Assembly: GCF_041687215.1 (NCBI RefSeq) | Contig: NZ_JAWLCI010000016.1 | Location: 7,692-71,691 of the forward strand | DNA length: 64,000 nucleotides | Direction: 5' to 3' | From: Mariniphaga sp041687215 | Lineage (GTDB): Bacteria; Bacteroidota; Bacteroidia; Bacteroidales; Prolixibacteraceae | In this document: positions 34,434 to 44,747 of the stretch, piece after piece | Layout: the number at the start of each line of letters is the position of its first letter | Numbering within the stretch: the first letter of the stretch is position 1 | The notes under the pieces: generated by a model | What the model was told of the DNA's origin: nothing | Database searches by the model: none | The model's input: only the letters and a program-made list of their open reading frames with translations | Translations under genes and position numbers: made by a program

Positions 34434-35288
34434 ATGAGAAACCAAAAAAATATAACCGACAGGAACCAACTCAAATCCTTTTTTAAAAAGGGTAATCTGC
34501 CCAACGAAAGTGCATTTGAAAAGTTGATTGATTCCACATTCAACATTGCCGAAGATAAACTGGATATTAACGAGGATGGGATAATGATTTATCCCTCGGA
34601 TAACGGTCAGGAAAAACTGCTGAGTTTTTTTGAAGATAAAGATGATTCTGAAGCCACCTGGACACTTTTTGTCTCGAAAAAGAAAGATGGCGGGATTTAT
34701 ATTCAAAAAACAGGCGAACAGGAAAATACCGATCAGCCGGCGGTTTTTATTCAGAAAAATGAAGGGAAAGTGGGGTTGGGAACCAACTCTCCGGCTCAAA
34801 AACTCGATGTAAAAGGTATTGTTTCCTCCGAAGGACGTGTTGGAAACTACCGCGAAGGCGAACTGGATGCCGATGGAACCTGGCAAAATATCTTTACCGA
34901 CAAACCTTTAACCGGCAGCAACGCTTTTGAAATTATGGCCTATGCGGAAGGAGATCAGGGCGATGGAAAGTATGCTTTAATGCACGCAATTGCCATCAGC
35001 ACTTACGGAAATTCGCGTCCAAAAATTACAAAAACAAGCGCCTGTTACGGTAAAAAGTGGAATAGAATTGATATCCGGTGGGTTTCAAAACCATCCCAAA
35101 TTACAGAGCAGCCTGATGAAGACGAAAAAAAGTTTTTCGACCTGGCCAAATGGTGGAAAACATTCAGGGAACCCAAAGATCCGTTTAAATACAATCTGCA
35201 ATTAAAAACAAAAAGTAATTACGGAGATGGGAAAAAGATACGGTATAAAGTTTCGGTTCTGTGGAACGACAGCTTTTTAATAAAATAG
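34434..35288 (+). CDS. Tail-fibre-like protein in the eCIS baseplate operon
   Basis: A 284-residue protein. The N-terminus NQLKSFFKKGNLPNESAFEKLIDSTFN resembles the attachment region of Bacteroidota tail-fibre and surface proteins, and GKVGLGTNSPAQKLDVKG is the phrase seen in their fibre domains. The C-terminal 150 residues (GTWQNIFTDKPLTGSNAFEIMAYAEG, KWNRIDIRWV, IRYKVSVLWNDSFLIK) form a compact beta domain that could bind a receptor. Located where Afp/PVC have their fibre gene region (between 11 and 12 here). Assigned as the probable target-recognition fibre (Pvc13 analogue); moderately sure. Confidence 0.65.
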   Translation: MRNQKNITDRNQLKSFFKKGNLPNESAFEKLIDSTFNIAEDKLDINEDGIMIYPSDNGQEKLLSFFEDKDDSEATWTLFVSKKKDGGIYIQKTGEQENTDQPAVFIQKNEGKVGLGTNSPAQKLDVKGIVSSEGRVGNYREGELDADGTWQNIFTDKPLTGSNAFEIMAYAEGDQGDGKYALMHAIAISTYGNSRPKITKTSACYGKKWNRIDIRWVSKPSQITEQPDEDEKKFFDLAKWWKTFREPKDPFKYNLQLKTKSNYGDGKKIRYKVSVLWNDSFLIK

Positions 35289-35299
35289 AAAAACAAACA

Positions 35300-38194
35300 A
35301 TGAAACAATCTGCCAGTTTCTCAGGAAATGAAGTTGAAAGCGTGAGTCTGGATTTTTCAGAACTGCGCGAAAGAGGCCTGGAATACATTCAGAAGCTGAG
35401 TGGCGACGTTTGGACGGATTACAACTCACACGACCCTGGCGTTACCATACTGGAACAGTTGTGTTATGCCCTCACCGATATTGCCTACCGTACGTCTTTG
35501 CCGGTTAACGATCTTCTGATTCCCGGCGAAAAATTGCCGGTTGATGCAAAACGCAATGCCTTTTTCTCCCCTTCTGCCATTTTTAGTTCACATCCGGTTA
35601 CCATTCAGGATTACCGGAAAATGATAATCGATCATTTCGAAGAAATTCAAAATGTGTGGATTACGACCAAAGGGGACAAAGGTTATCAGGAAGAATTAAG
35701 AGGTTTAAATGAAGTTGAAATTTTGCCCCGGCTAAGTTTTCTGAATATTTTCAAATCTGACTCCGAAAGAAGGGACTCGTTTTTTAACGAAGTCAACACG
35801 TTTTTAAATGAAAACCGGAACCTGGGAGAAAAATTTGTAGCGGCAAAAATACTGGAACCGCAGTTTATTCAGATTGAATTTGATATCCACATCAACGAAA
35901 ATGCAAATTTGGATGAAACCCTGGCCGGTGTCTTTCTGAAATTGTTCGAATACGTTTATTGCCCGGTGCAATCATCTAGCTACACCGAAATGGTTGAAGA
36001 AGAAATGAGTATGGAGGAAATTTTTGCCGGGCCGCGTTTAAAAAGAGGGTTTATAAAAGGCGAAATTCCGAATAAAAGGCTCAATGTAATTCAGGTTGAT
36101 GAACTTCAAAAGTTAATTTCAAAAGTTGAAGGAATTAACCAATGCAAAGTTTATTGCATTGATTACGAAGGAAATAAACTGCCGAAAATTTTTGCGGGGA
36201 AAGGCAAATTTTTTCATCTGCTGGTGGATGACGATTCGGAAAGCAGTGCTGAAAAACGGTTTGACTCCATTTATTCCAACATGAACGTGTTTGTGAAACA
36301 AAAAAGGCATTCGTCTGTAAATAAGCAGAAAATAAATCATTTGTTTTTGGAAACCTGGGCGAAAAAGTTCAGAGGATATTCTTTGGAAATTTCCGGAGAG
36401 GATTTTTTTCGAAAAAAACTAAACGGAAAATCCCGAAACCTGAGCCGGTATTTTTCTGTGCAAAAACATTTTCCGGTAATTTACGGAATAGGAGAAGAAG
36501 GAATTTCGAAAAATGAACCCGTTGAGCGGCATGCCAAAGCAAATCAGCTAAAAGCATATCTGATGCTGGCCGAACAACATCTTGCCAATCATCTTTCGCA
36601 ACTCGGAAACCTGAATGAGTTTTTTAACATCGATTTTGAAAACGGCCAACAGAAAACATACTTTTCCCAACGATTGAGCTCAGTTCCAGGTGTGGAAAAT
36701 CTTTTGGCTGAAAATGAGTTGTTTCCCGAATCGGAATTTGAACCTGAACATGTTTTTTACGACCGGAAGAACCGGATTTACGATCACCTGCTGGCACGGT
36801 TCGGAGAAGATTTGAACGATATTCCCTGGCAAATTTCTCTGCGTTTAAACCTGATAAAAACAGAAAATGAATTTCACCGGATTGTGCTCCGGCAAAAGTC
36901 TGAGTTTTTAAAACAGTTGGAAAATTTGAGTTACAACAGAACAAAAGGGGAGTCATTATTTCTTCAAAATGAGGAAGATGTGGTGAGGAATCCTTCCGGT
37001 TTGGAGCAGATTATTCTGGCAAAAACCGGAATTCCATCTACAGGAAAAAAATCGCTGATACCGGATTTTGGCGGATTAGATTCGGATTTATCGAAGTACA
37101 AGGAAGAAATCTTCGAGGTAAAAAAAGACCTTGAAACAGCCTACCGACCGCTTCATACCAGTGAAATAAATACATGGAAAACCAAACCGGCAACAGGAAA
37201 TATTCCCAATGCCATGTTTGGCGAGATTGGAAATAAAAAGTTGTTTAAAGAGACCCTGAATGTTGAAAATTACCGTCTATCCAAATCTGAATCTGATTCA
37301 GAAAATGTCCGGGTTATTTTTCAGAGGGAACCGAATAAATGGGTGAGTTTATTCGAATGTTCTGACGAAGAAAATGCCGTTCAAAACATTTTCGAGATTA
37401 TTGACTTTTTTGCTGAAAAGAACAATCAATCAGAAGGTTTCTATCTGGTTGATCACATTCAGCTAAACGATTTTTTAGTGAGCGGGTATTACGGATTTTG
37501 TTTCCTGGATGAATACGGAAATCCTTTGGTTCAAACTTCAGAAAATGAGTCGTGGTGCCTGACGGAAGCCGAAAGAAACAACAGGGTTGCAGCATTTTTT
37601 AGAGATGGAATGTCTGAAAATTCATGGCATCCGGAAGGCGGAAAATGGGTGTTTAAAAATGACAAAGGACTTATTATAGCATCAATTGATTCAAAAGCAG
37701 AATATTTTAGCGACCTGCTCAAACAGGTAAATGGACTGATTCAACTTTTTGATAATTCGAAAGAGACGAATGGCAGATTGCGTCTCCGGGAGGTGGAAAA
37801 AATTCGCCTGAAAGGAAGTATGGAAGCCAGGAACAGGAATTTCGGACAACGCCGGCTGGTCTTTCAGCGAAAACTTTTTTCCGGAGAAATTGTCAGTGAA
37901 GATTTTTTCGACCTACAGGTTTCCCTATTACTTCCCGACTGGCCTGCCCGGTTCCAGGAAGAAAGATTCAGAGAATATGTCAAAGATGTTTTTTTGGAAA
38001 GAATCCCGGCACATTTGAGCAATGAAATTTTGTGGCTGAATGTAAATGAAATGAAGTCATTTGAAAAAAAATACCACGCGTGGGAAAAACTGAAAGCCGG
38101 ACAACAGAATTTTGAAGAACCTTCGGATAGTTTGAAAAAGGCAGCTTTTGAAGTGTATCAGGAATTAATGAAACTAAAACAAAACAGGAAATAA
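35300..38194 (+). CDS. Pvc12-like baseplate protein
   Basis: A 964-residue protein starting MKQSASFSGNEVE; the open frame extends 13 codons upstream into the preceding gene. The diagnostic N-terminal segment is LEYIQKLSGDVWTDYNSHDPGVTILEQLCYALTDIAYRTSLPVNDLL, with the THDPGVTILEQ-type phrase conserved in eCIS baseplate proteins. Large helical insertions follow. Its stop codon overlaps the ATG of the tape-measure gene (TAATG), indicating coupling. Forms the outer baseplate wedge with the Pvc11-like protein. Confidence 0.87.
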   Translation: MKQSASFSGNEVESVSLDFSELRERGLEYIQKLSGDVWTDYNSHDPGVTILEQLCYALTDIAYRTSLPVNDLLIPGEKLPVDAKRNAFFSPSAIFSSHPVTIQDYRKMIIDHFEEIQNVWITTKGDKGYQEELRGLNEVEILPRLSFLNIFKSDSERRDSFFNEVNTFLNENRNLGEKFVAAKILEPQFIQIEFDIHINENANLDETLAGVFLKLFEYVYCPVQSSSYTEMVEEEMSMEEIFAGPRLKRGFIKGEIPNKRLNVIQVDELQKLISKVEGINQCKVYCIDYEGNKLPKIFAGKGKFFHLLVDDDSESSAEKRFDSIYSNMNVFVKQKRHSSVNKQKINHLFLETWAKKFRGYSLEISGEDFFRKKLNGKSRNLSRYFSVQKHFPVIYGIGEEGISKNEPVERHAKANQLKAYLMLAEQHLANHLSQLGNLNEFFNIDFENGQQKTYFSQRLSSVPGVENLLAENELFPESEFEPEHVFYDRKNRIYDHLLARFGEDLNDIPWQISLRLNLIKTENEFHRIVLRQKSEFLKQLENLSYNRTKGESLFLQNEEDVVRNPSGLEQIILAKTGIPSTGKKSLIPDFGGLDSDLSKYKEEIFEVKKDLETAYRPLHTSEINTWKTKPATGNIPNAMFGEIGNKKLFKETLNVENYRLSKSESDSENVRVIFQREPNKWVSLFECSDEENAVQNIFEIIDFFAEKNNQSEGFYLVDHIQLNDFLVSGYYGFCFLDEYGNPLVQTSENESWCLTEAERNNRVAAFFRDGMSENSWHPEGGKWVFKNDKGLIIASIDSKAEYFSDLLKQVNGLIQLFDNSKETNGRLRLREVEKIRLKGSMEARNRNFGQRRLVFQRKLFSGEIVSEDFFDLQVSLLLPDWPARFQEERFREYVKDVFLERIPAHLSNEILWLNVNEMKSFEKKYHAWEKLKAGQQNFEEPSDSLKKAAFEVYQELMKLKQNRK

Positions 38195-41100
38195 TGGCAA
38201 CGGCTCAAAATATTATTCATTCTTCCTCATTCAATTTTGAATATGAGACAAAGGATTCTGCAAGGCGCGGGAATGAATTGATTGAGTCCATTTTTGATTC
38301 GCAGATTTTGCCGGAACTTGAAAAAGCTGTTGCCAAAAAATTACCTTCCGAAGTTCGTATTGAGTTGTCGAAACTGGAAATAAATATTGGAACGATTTCA
38401 GAAAAAGAACTGCCGGTAAATCTGGCAGCAAGAATTCGGGAATCTTTGGAAAATGCTTTGACCTTTAACATCGGCCAGAAATTAAACGGCAAAGGCATTG
38501 CATCTGAAGGGCAAAAACCGGATAACTTTTTAATTCAGTCGCTGGAAATATTTCTTCTCAAAGGCTATTTCCCGTTTGCAATGGAAAAGTTTTTAACATT
38601 TGACGAGCTGGTCAAACGGATTTTACAACGGAATCAGGAGGGCTTATCCGAAGTTCTGTTCAGGCACCGAAACAGGGAACAGGCCATTCAGCGAATTGTA
38701 AATAATCTCGGCACTGAAACTTTTGATGAGCTTCTTACTGCACAGGAACCGGTTAACACGAAATGGATTATTGAATTCAGAGAATTCCTTATGAAACTAA
38801 AAAAGGAGTTAAATCTGAATCAATACAGCGACTCTGAGTTTTTAAAATTGATGAATGCTTCCATTTTAAAATTTACTTTGAATGAAACAAGTTTAACATT
38901 CAGCAAAGAGAAATTTTCGACAAATATTGTGCGTTGGTTTATGGATGTTCTCGATCCTGATATCAACTTAATTGCAGAGGTTATCCTAAGAAACAAAGGA
39001 ACCGACCCAATTTTAATGATGGCCGAAAGTTCGTTGAAACAACTTNNNNNNNNNNNNNNNNNNNNNNNNNNNNNNNNNNNNNNNNNNNNNNNNNNNNNNN
39101 NNNNNNNNNNNNNNNNNNNNNNNNNNNNNNNNNNNNNNNNNNNNNGTTCTCGATCCTGATATCAACTTAATTGCAGAGGTTATCCTAAGAAACAAAGGAA
39201 CCGACCCAATTTTAATGATGGCCGAAAGTTCGTTGAAACAACTTCAGGGTGAAAAAAGCAAATTTCCAACTAAGTCTGAAAATCAATCTTTAAGCATTGA
39301 ACAACTGGTGGAATTTTTAAATGCCGGGGGTGAAAACCTTAATTCATGGAACTTAGAATTGTTGAAGGAGGAGATCTTTTTGGCCATTCGGAGCAGTGAA
39401 AAAAGAGAGCAACTTATCGAACAACTCACTGAATCGGGTGCTTCTTTTCTGGTTGGGCTATTTAATCCCGAAAGCGACGACTCACTGTATAAATTAATTC
39501 GCGCATTCACTCAAAATATTGCAACTCAATTCCATGCAAAATTTTCGGGAGAAACAGAAAAGCAGATAACCTATTTTGTGACAGAGGCAATTTTGTACTG
39601 GCACGAAAATTCTGCCCGGAAACTGGATAATGAAGAATTTGTTTTGTTCCTGATTTACAGTGCCGGACTTGACATTTCAGAAATTGGCAGAAGTCCTGAA
39701 TTTCATAAATTTATTCATTCGGTAGAAAGCATCGGACCAAAAAAGATGCTTCAGGTTGTGGAAGACGAAAAACATTTTACTGAAATTTCTGGCATTCGTA
39801 AATTGCTTTCAGATAGCGAAGTGCTAGCCAATCAGGATTCCCGGATTTTAAGTCCCGACTCCTTTAAGGACAATGAACTTTCGAAGGTTTACAAAAAGAA
39901 AATTGTTCTTTATTATCTGTCAAATGGGAGCCTGCCGGAACCTTTCAGCCGTTTTAATCTGAGTGAGGTTCAGCAGATTTTTCAGGAATTGATTCAGCAA
40001 CGCGACGATTTCCTGGCCCAAAAAATTAAAAATACTGAGGGATTGAAAAGTCTGTCTGAACGGATAAAATTTCTGGTACCCGATGGCAAACAGGATTTAC
40101 TGGAAGATTATTTCCTTCATTTTTTTCAGGAAGTATTTGGCGGGTTGTCAAAAATTATGGATGAAATATCGCAGCAATTCGATTTGGGAGAGAAAGTTTG
40201 GATTAACAAAAAACCGGTTCAAAATGAAATATTTATGCAGGCAATGGCCGAAAGCGGAGGTGAAAACCTGCAAGCTGTTTTCAGGTCGGTTGCCCTGGAG
40301 TTTTTAATTGCTGGATTGGCAAAAGAGTTCAGGATTCCTGACAATCTTCGCCACCTGGTCGATGATGAATCGGACAAAAACCGGATAAAAACCGCGCTGG
40401 AGAAAGATTTGAATTTGCTTGTTAACCAGGTACGTTTTGCTAAAACCGGTGTTCGGTTTTCAGGAAATGCTGTGGAAGAAATAGTTAAAAAAATTGCCTT
40501 TTATGCGCATTTAAACCAGCAACTTTTTCTGGAATCCATTCAAAAATACACCAGCGATCAGGAACTGGTTTTCACTTTATTGAAGTTCTATTTGCCTGAA
40601 AAACAGTGGAAAACTGTAAGTAAAACTTTATCACCGCTTGCAGGCTTCGAAAAGTTTCAGCAAAAAACTGATTCAAATGATTATCTTTTTGAAAACAAAA
40701 AGTTTGAACAGTATCGGACCGCACTCCGTTCTTTTTTTTCCGGAACTTTTTCAGGAAAACTAAATGCAGAATTTTGGAGGTCGGTCGTTGAAGAATTTGC
40801 AATTCAGGCTTTTGTGCAGGAAAAAAAGCTAACCTCAGAAACATTTGCAAAAACATTTTTTAGCCATCTGCTCCAAAAATTAAAAGCGGTTCATAAGCCG
40901 GAATTGTTTTATCCCGTTATTGAAAAAATGCTGGATTCAGGTTCAAATGAACTCATAGAACTGGTTGAATTGTGGAAAGCCCCGGATAAATCTGAACCAG
41001 TTGTAAACGTAAAAAATGAACCGGAAAAGCAGAATCAGGTTAAGGCATTGGAGCATCAACTCGGGATTCTGGATTTTTATGCACAACATGGTTTTTTGCC

Positions 41101-42382
41101 TTGGTGGGCAGGTCAGCTAACTTTTCCGGAAGTGATAAATAACCTTCAGAAACTTGCCGGAAAAATTCCCGGTGAATTTGAAGAAAGCCTTTTGTTGGCA
41201 GAAAAGGAATCCCAAATTTTTGAAAAGCTGGCCGGCAGAATCCCGGAATCTGCATGTTTTGAAATTGACAGGTTAATTGCCGGAAGCAAGGAATTGAAAT
41301 TAAAATGGGAAAAGGTTTTTCAAAACCAAAAAAACAAATCAAAGATTCACGATGAACCCGGGAGAGTGCCTGAAAAAACAGAAGGTCAATCGGACATTAG
41401 CGATATTGATGATTTTCTTGAAAAAGCAGCAAAAAACACCGAATTATTATATAAAGGTCTTTATTTTTTAACCGATGATCAGATTCTGAATCAGTGGTTA
41501 AAAGAGAACCACGAAATTGCAGAACAAATTCAATCGTATCTGAAACTCGGCCCGTATTTTTATTTCAGAAATATAACTCCCGAGCAATGGAGAGAGGCAG
41601 TTTATGCGTTTTCACTGGATTTTTACAAGGAAAATTTAAAGCGTTCCCAGAATCAGTTTCATACTGAATTTTTAAAGTTTATAAAAAGACAATACCCACG
41701 TGTAAACTGGAATGAGGTTTTAAGATCGGTTTACTACAAAGTTCAGCAACCTGAATTAAAGCAAGAGGTTGTTTTTCCTGCTGAATTAGTCCGCTTACTG
41801 AATTTAAAAACCGGACTTCCAGATCATATAAAAGAGCTTAATAAAAAAATGGAAACTATATTTTCTGATGAAGATTCCGGGGTTGGAATTAAAGTGTACA
41901 ATGCCGGGCTTATTCTGTTCTGGCCGTTTTTAACCCGCTTGTTTGAGCATCTTTCGTTTGTAAAAAATGGGGAGTTTGTACATGCTGAATTCAAAAACAG
42001 GGCGGTTTATCTTCTTCAATACTTGATTTTTAACGAAACCGATTTCCCGGAATACGAGCTGGTTCTCAATAAAATACTCGCCGGAATGTTGCCAGAAGAT
42101 CATCTGGATCCGTTTGTCACATTAACGGAAGAAGAAAAAGAACTGGCCAGCAGTTTATTGCACGGGCTGATAAATAATTGGGAAAAAGTTAAATCCTCAA
42201 CTCCTGAAGGAATCCAGGAAACCTTTTTACAGCGGGAGGGAATTTTGAGATTTAAAAACGGGGAAGTTTACCTGGATGTAGAAAAAAAGGGGGTTGATAT
42301 CCTGGTAAAATCAATTCCCTGGAATATATCACTGATAAAACTTCCGTGGATGAAAAAAACAATGCATGTGGAATGGGTGTGA
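38194..42382 (+). CDS. eCIS tape-measure protein (CIS_TMP, Pvc14-like), interrupted by an assembly gap
   Basis: The N-terminus (IIHSSSFNFEYETKDSARRGNELIESIFDSQILPELEKAVAKKL, then RIELSKLEINIGTI) matches the contractile-injection tape-measure family, and the protein is almost wholly helical with an ending typical of the family (NETDFPEYELVLNKILAGML, EKELASSLLHGLINNWEKVKSSTPEGIQETFLQREG). Bases 38947-39045 and 39146-39244 are identical and flank 100 N. Joining 39045 directly to 39245 keeps the frame and gives one 1329-residue protein, so the apparent break is not biological. Its length would set the tube length. Six other family-like repeats of the form GILDFYAQHGFLPWW occur, e.g. YYLSNGSLPEPF. 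Confidence 0.85.
38947..39244. other. Scaffold gap: 100 N between two identical 99-base contig ends
   Basis: N runs from 39046 to 39145. The 99 bases before it (38947-39045) and the 99 bases after it (39146-39244) are the same. This is what a scaffolder leaves when two contigs that share a k-mer overlap are placed next to each other without merging. The true sequence is 199 bases shorter. Confidence 0.95.
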
Positions 42383-42416
42383 AAATGAAAATAGTATTTA
42401 TTAAAACTGAAATCAA

Positions 42417-44729
42417 GTGAATAACCGGACAGGTATAAAAAAATCAGTTTATAAAATAAGGTGGGCAATCCTCTTGTTTATTGTTGCTTTTCAATTCGAA
42501 ATGGCAAAAGCCCAGGATTCAATTGCTCCGGCAACAGTTGTGATTGATACTACCCTATCGTTTGGAAAGGGTGATTTAAACTTTATCCAAAAAATTATTC
42601 AACCCATAAAATTCAGAAATAACAGAAACCGGAATGAAAAAGAACGGATTTATAATTTTATGCAGAATCTGGTTGAGAAAGGAAAACTGAAAGTAGATTC
42701 TGCTACTGTTTATGACATTATGGATCAATTGGATACCATTACGATGAACAGTGCAACAATCAGCAAAAGCATTGATGCTATTGTGACCAATTATAATCTG
42801 GACAAAAAAGCCTCGAAAGAAATTATTGATTCTCTGAAAATGCAAATAGAGACAGTTATTCAGGAGATTGTAATAAAAGACAAGGAAAGTAAGGCAAAAC
42901 AGGAGTTGCTAAACCGGAACAATGATTTTTTGAAACAAATTCGTGAAATTCAGTTTTCAAGTGATTTGGGAACTGATGAACCCGATAGTTTAGCTGACAA
43001 AAAGAATCAGATAAGAAAAAGGTTAACTACCAAAACTAATGTAATTGGGTGGCATAATCCTTGGAACAAAACGGAATATTTAAATTACAATTACAGCTAT
43101 CTGTCGGCTATTAATTTGTATGGTTATGAAATTGGGGCCAACGGCAGAATCAGAAACCTGCAGGATTTGGCAGAGTTTCAGAAGCCTGGTGGGGTTATCG
43201 ACCTGGCTCACCGGAAAAATTGTGATGTGCACCTTACCATATACAGCAAACTTCCGGCTGTTATCAATCAGTTTTTGAATAATGAAGTTGCCAAAAAAAC
43301 ATTTTTGAATGAACTGGATGCAATTATCTCAGATCAAAAACTGACTGGAGTAAATATATACTTCGATTTTATCAATTCGTCTGACAGACATGTTTTTCTA
43401 CAATTCATCCGGGATGTCCGCCAGTTTCTCAACAGCCGAAATGACCTTATTCAGTTAAATATTTCAATTCCGGCAGTGAAAGACGATGAAAGTTTATTTA
43501 AAATAGGTGCATTTAACTTTTTTGAGCTGAATCAGTTGGTTGATTATTATTTTGTACTGACTGATGAACTGACAAGTGTAAACAACAATATAGCACTAAC
43601 ACCCAGTCCGTTATATAACAGCGATAAATACGGACAACGTACCATTGAATCCACCGTTAATTTTTACAGCAACGGAAAAATCCCCATTTCAAAACTGATT
43701 GTAACGCTTTCTTACTTGGGTATTGAATGGAATGTGGAAGATTTTGCGGGAATAACGGTTAAAGGAAATGCAGGAAAGCAGTTGAAATACAATGAGATTG
43801 TTGAAAGGTATAAAAACAATCAAAAGTTAGAGCGGACTATTGATGAGGGGATTGATTCCAGTCAGGTTGCTGCATATTTGAACATTAGTGTTCCTTCAAC
43901 ATATGAGCAGGGAAAATTCAACAAAAAACAGGTATGGTATGAAAACAGCAACAGTTTATACCAGAAATACAACTGGGTGCTTGAAAATAATTTGGGTGGA
44001 GTGGCCATTCGCGGATTGGGTTACGACGATGGGTATTCCGAATTGTGGGATGTTTTGGGAATTTCTTTTGTTACAATAGACTCAGTTGCTAACAAAACCG
44101 AAAATGAAAAGGTTCAGGAATTTTGCCCCTGTTTGTACGATTCCCTGAAAAACACTACGCTGGAGAATAGTATGGAAGTGCTCGAAATTACCAATTGGAA
44201 AGAAGTCTGGTCACACTTTCAGCATTATAAAAGGATAAATCCTGATTCAAGTTATCTTAAAATATTTGCAGCAGATTACCGCCTTGCAGAAATTTCTGAC
44301 CTGAGATATGCCAAAAATGTACCTTATACCGGCGATGACAAAACAATTCTCGAAAACATGGAAGCTTGCTGGGATTTAATTAGCAGGTGGTATGTTTATT
44401 CCAGAATTCTGTTTGGAATTACCCTGCTCTTTGGATTGATGGCAGTATTCATTAATTTCTCAAGAAATTTTCTGTATCGGTTTCAACTTGGAGGCGTAAC
44501 CATTCAGGTTATTCTGATAGCAACATTTTGGCTTTCAGTTATTATAGCCTTACTGTCTCTGTTATTGGGACTGTTTTTAGAACCAGACCTGGATTCCATC
44601 GGCGCCGGCAACCAGGGAGAATCAAACTTTTGGATTTTGATTCAGGCTGCTATTATTGGAATTGTTCTGGGAATTATTTTCAAATCATCCATCATTAAAA
44701 ATAAGTATAAACAGAAAAATCAGCCCTGA
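42417..44729 (+). CDS. Membrane-anchored protein with degenerate GH18 (chitinase-fold) domain
   Basis: A 770-residue protein with GTG start and a signal peptide (WAILLFIVAFQFEMAKAQ). A helical region (to about residue 200) is followed by a GH18-like TIM barrel (NVIGWHNPWNKTEYLNYNYSYLSAINLYGYEI ... LVDYYFVLTDEL ... KLIVTLSYLGIEW ... NLGGVAIRGLGYDDGYSELWDVLG). The active-site phrase DxxDxDxE is replaced by TGVNIYFD (residues 310-317), so all four acidic positions differ and only an Asp stands at the catalytic Glu. It ends with three membrane helices. Being exported and anchored, it is unlikely to be in the cytoplasmic particle; it may act in glycan binding, lysis or release. No closer family recognised. 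Confidence 0.7.
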   Translation: MNNRTGIKKSVYKIRWAILLFIVAFQFEMAKAQDSIAPATVVIDTTLSFGKGDLNFIQKIIQPIKFRNNRNRNEKERIYNFMQNLVEKGKLKVDSATVYDIMDQLDTITMNSATISKSIDAIVTNYNLDKKASKEIIDSLKMQIETVIQEIVIKDKESKAKQELLNRNNDFLKQIREIQFSSDLGTDEPDSLADKKNQIRKRLTTKTNVIGWHNPWNKTEYLNYNYSYLSAINLYGYEIGANGRIRNLQDLAEFQKPGGVIDLAHRKNCDVHLTIYSKLPAVINQFLNNEVAKKTFLNELDAIISDQKLTGVNIYFDFINSSDRHVFLQFIRDVRQFLNSRNDLIQLNISIPAVKDDESLFKIGAFNFFELNQLVDYYFVLTDELTSVNNNIALTPSPLYNSDKYGQRTIESTVNFYSNGKIPISKLIVTLSYLGIEWNVEDFAGITVKGNAGKQLKYNEIVERYKNNQKLERTIDEGIDSSQVAAYLNISVPSTYEQGKFNKKQVWYENSNSLYQKYNWVLENNLGGVAIRGLGYDDGYSELWDVLGISFVTIDSVANKTENEKVQEFCPCLYDSLKNTTLENSMEVLEITNWKEVWSHFQHYKRINPDSSYLKIFAADYRLAEISDLRYAKNVPYTGDDKTILENMEACWDLISRWYVYSRILFGITLLFGLMAVFINFSRNFLYRFQLGGVTIQVILIATFWLSVIIALLSLLLGLFLEPDLDSIGAGNQGESNFWILIQAAIIGIVLGIIFKSSIIKNKYKQKNQP

Positions 44730-44747
44730 TTTTTAAAAGAAAGATAT

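Noticed and set aside
38947..39244. Genuine tandem duplication inside the tape-measure gene
   Set aside because: The copies are identical to the base, exactly 99 long and separated by exactly 100 N, the signature of unmerged contig ends.
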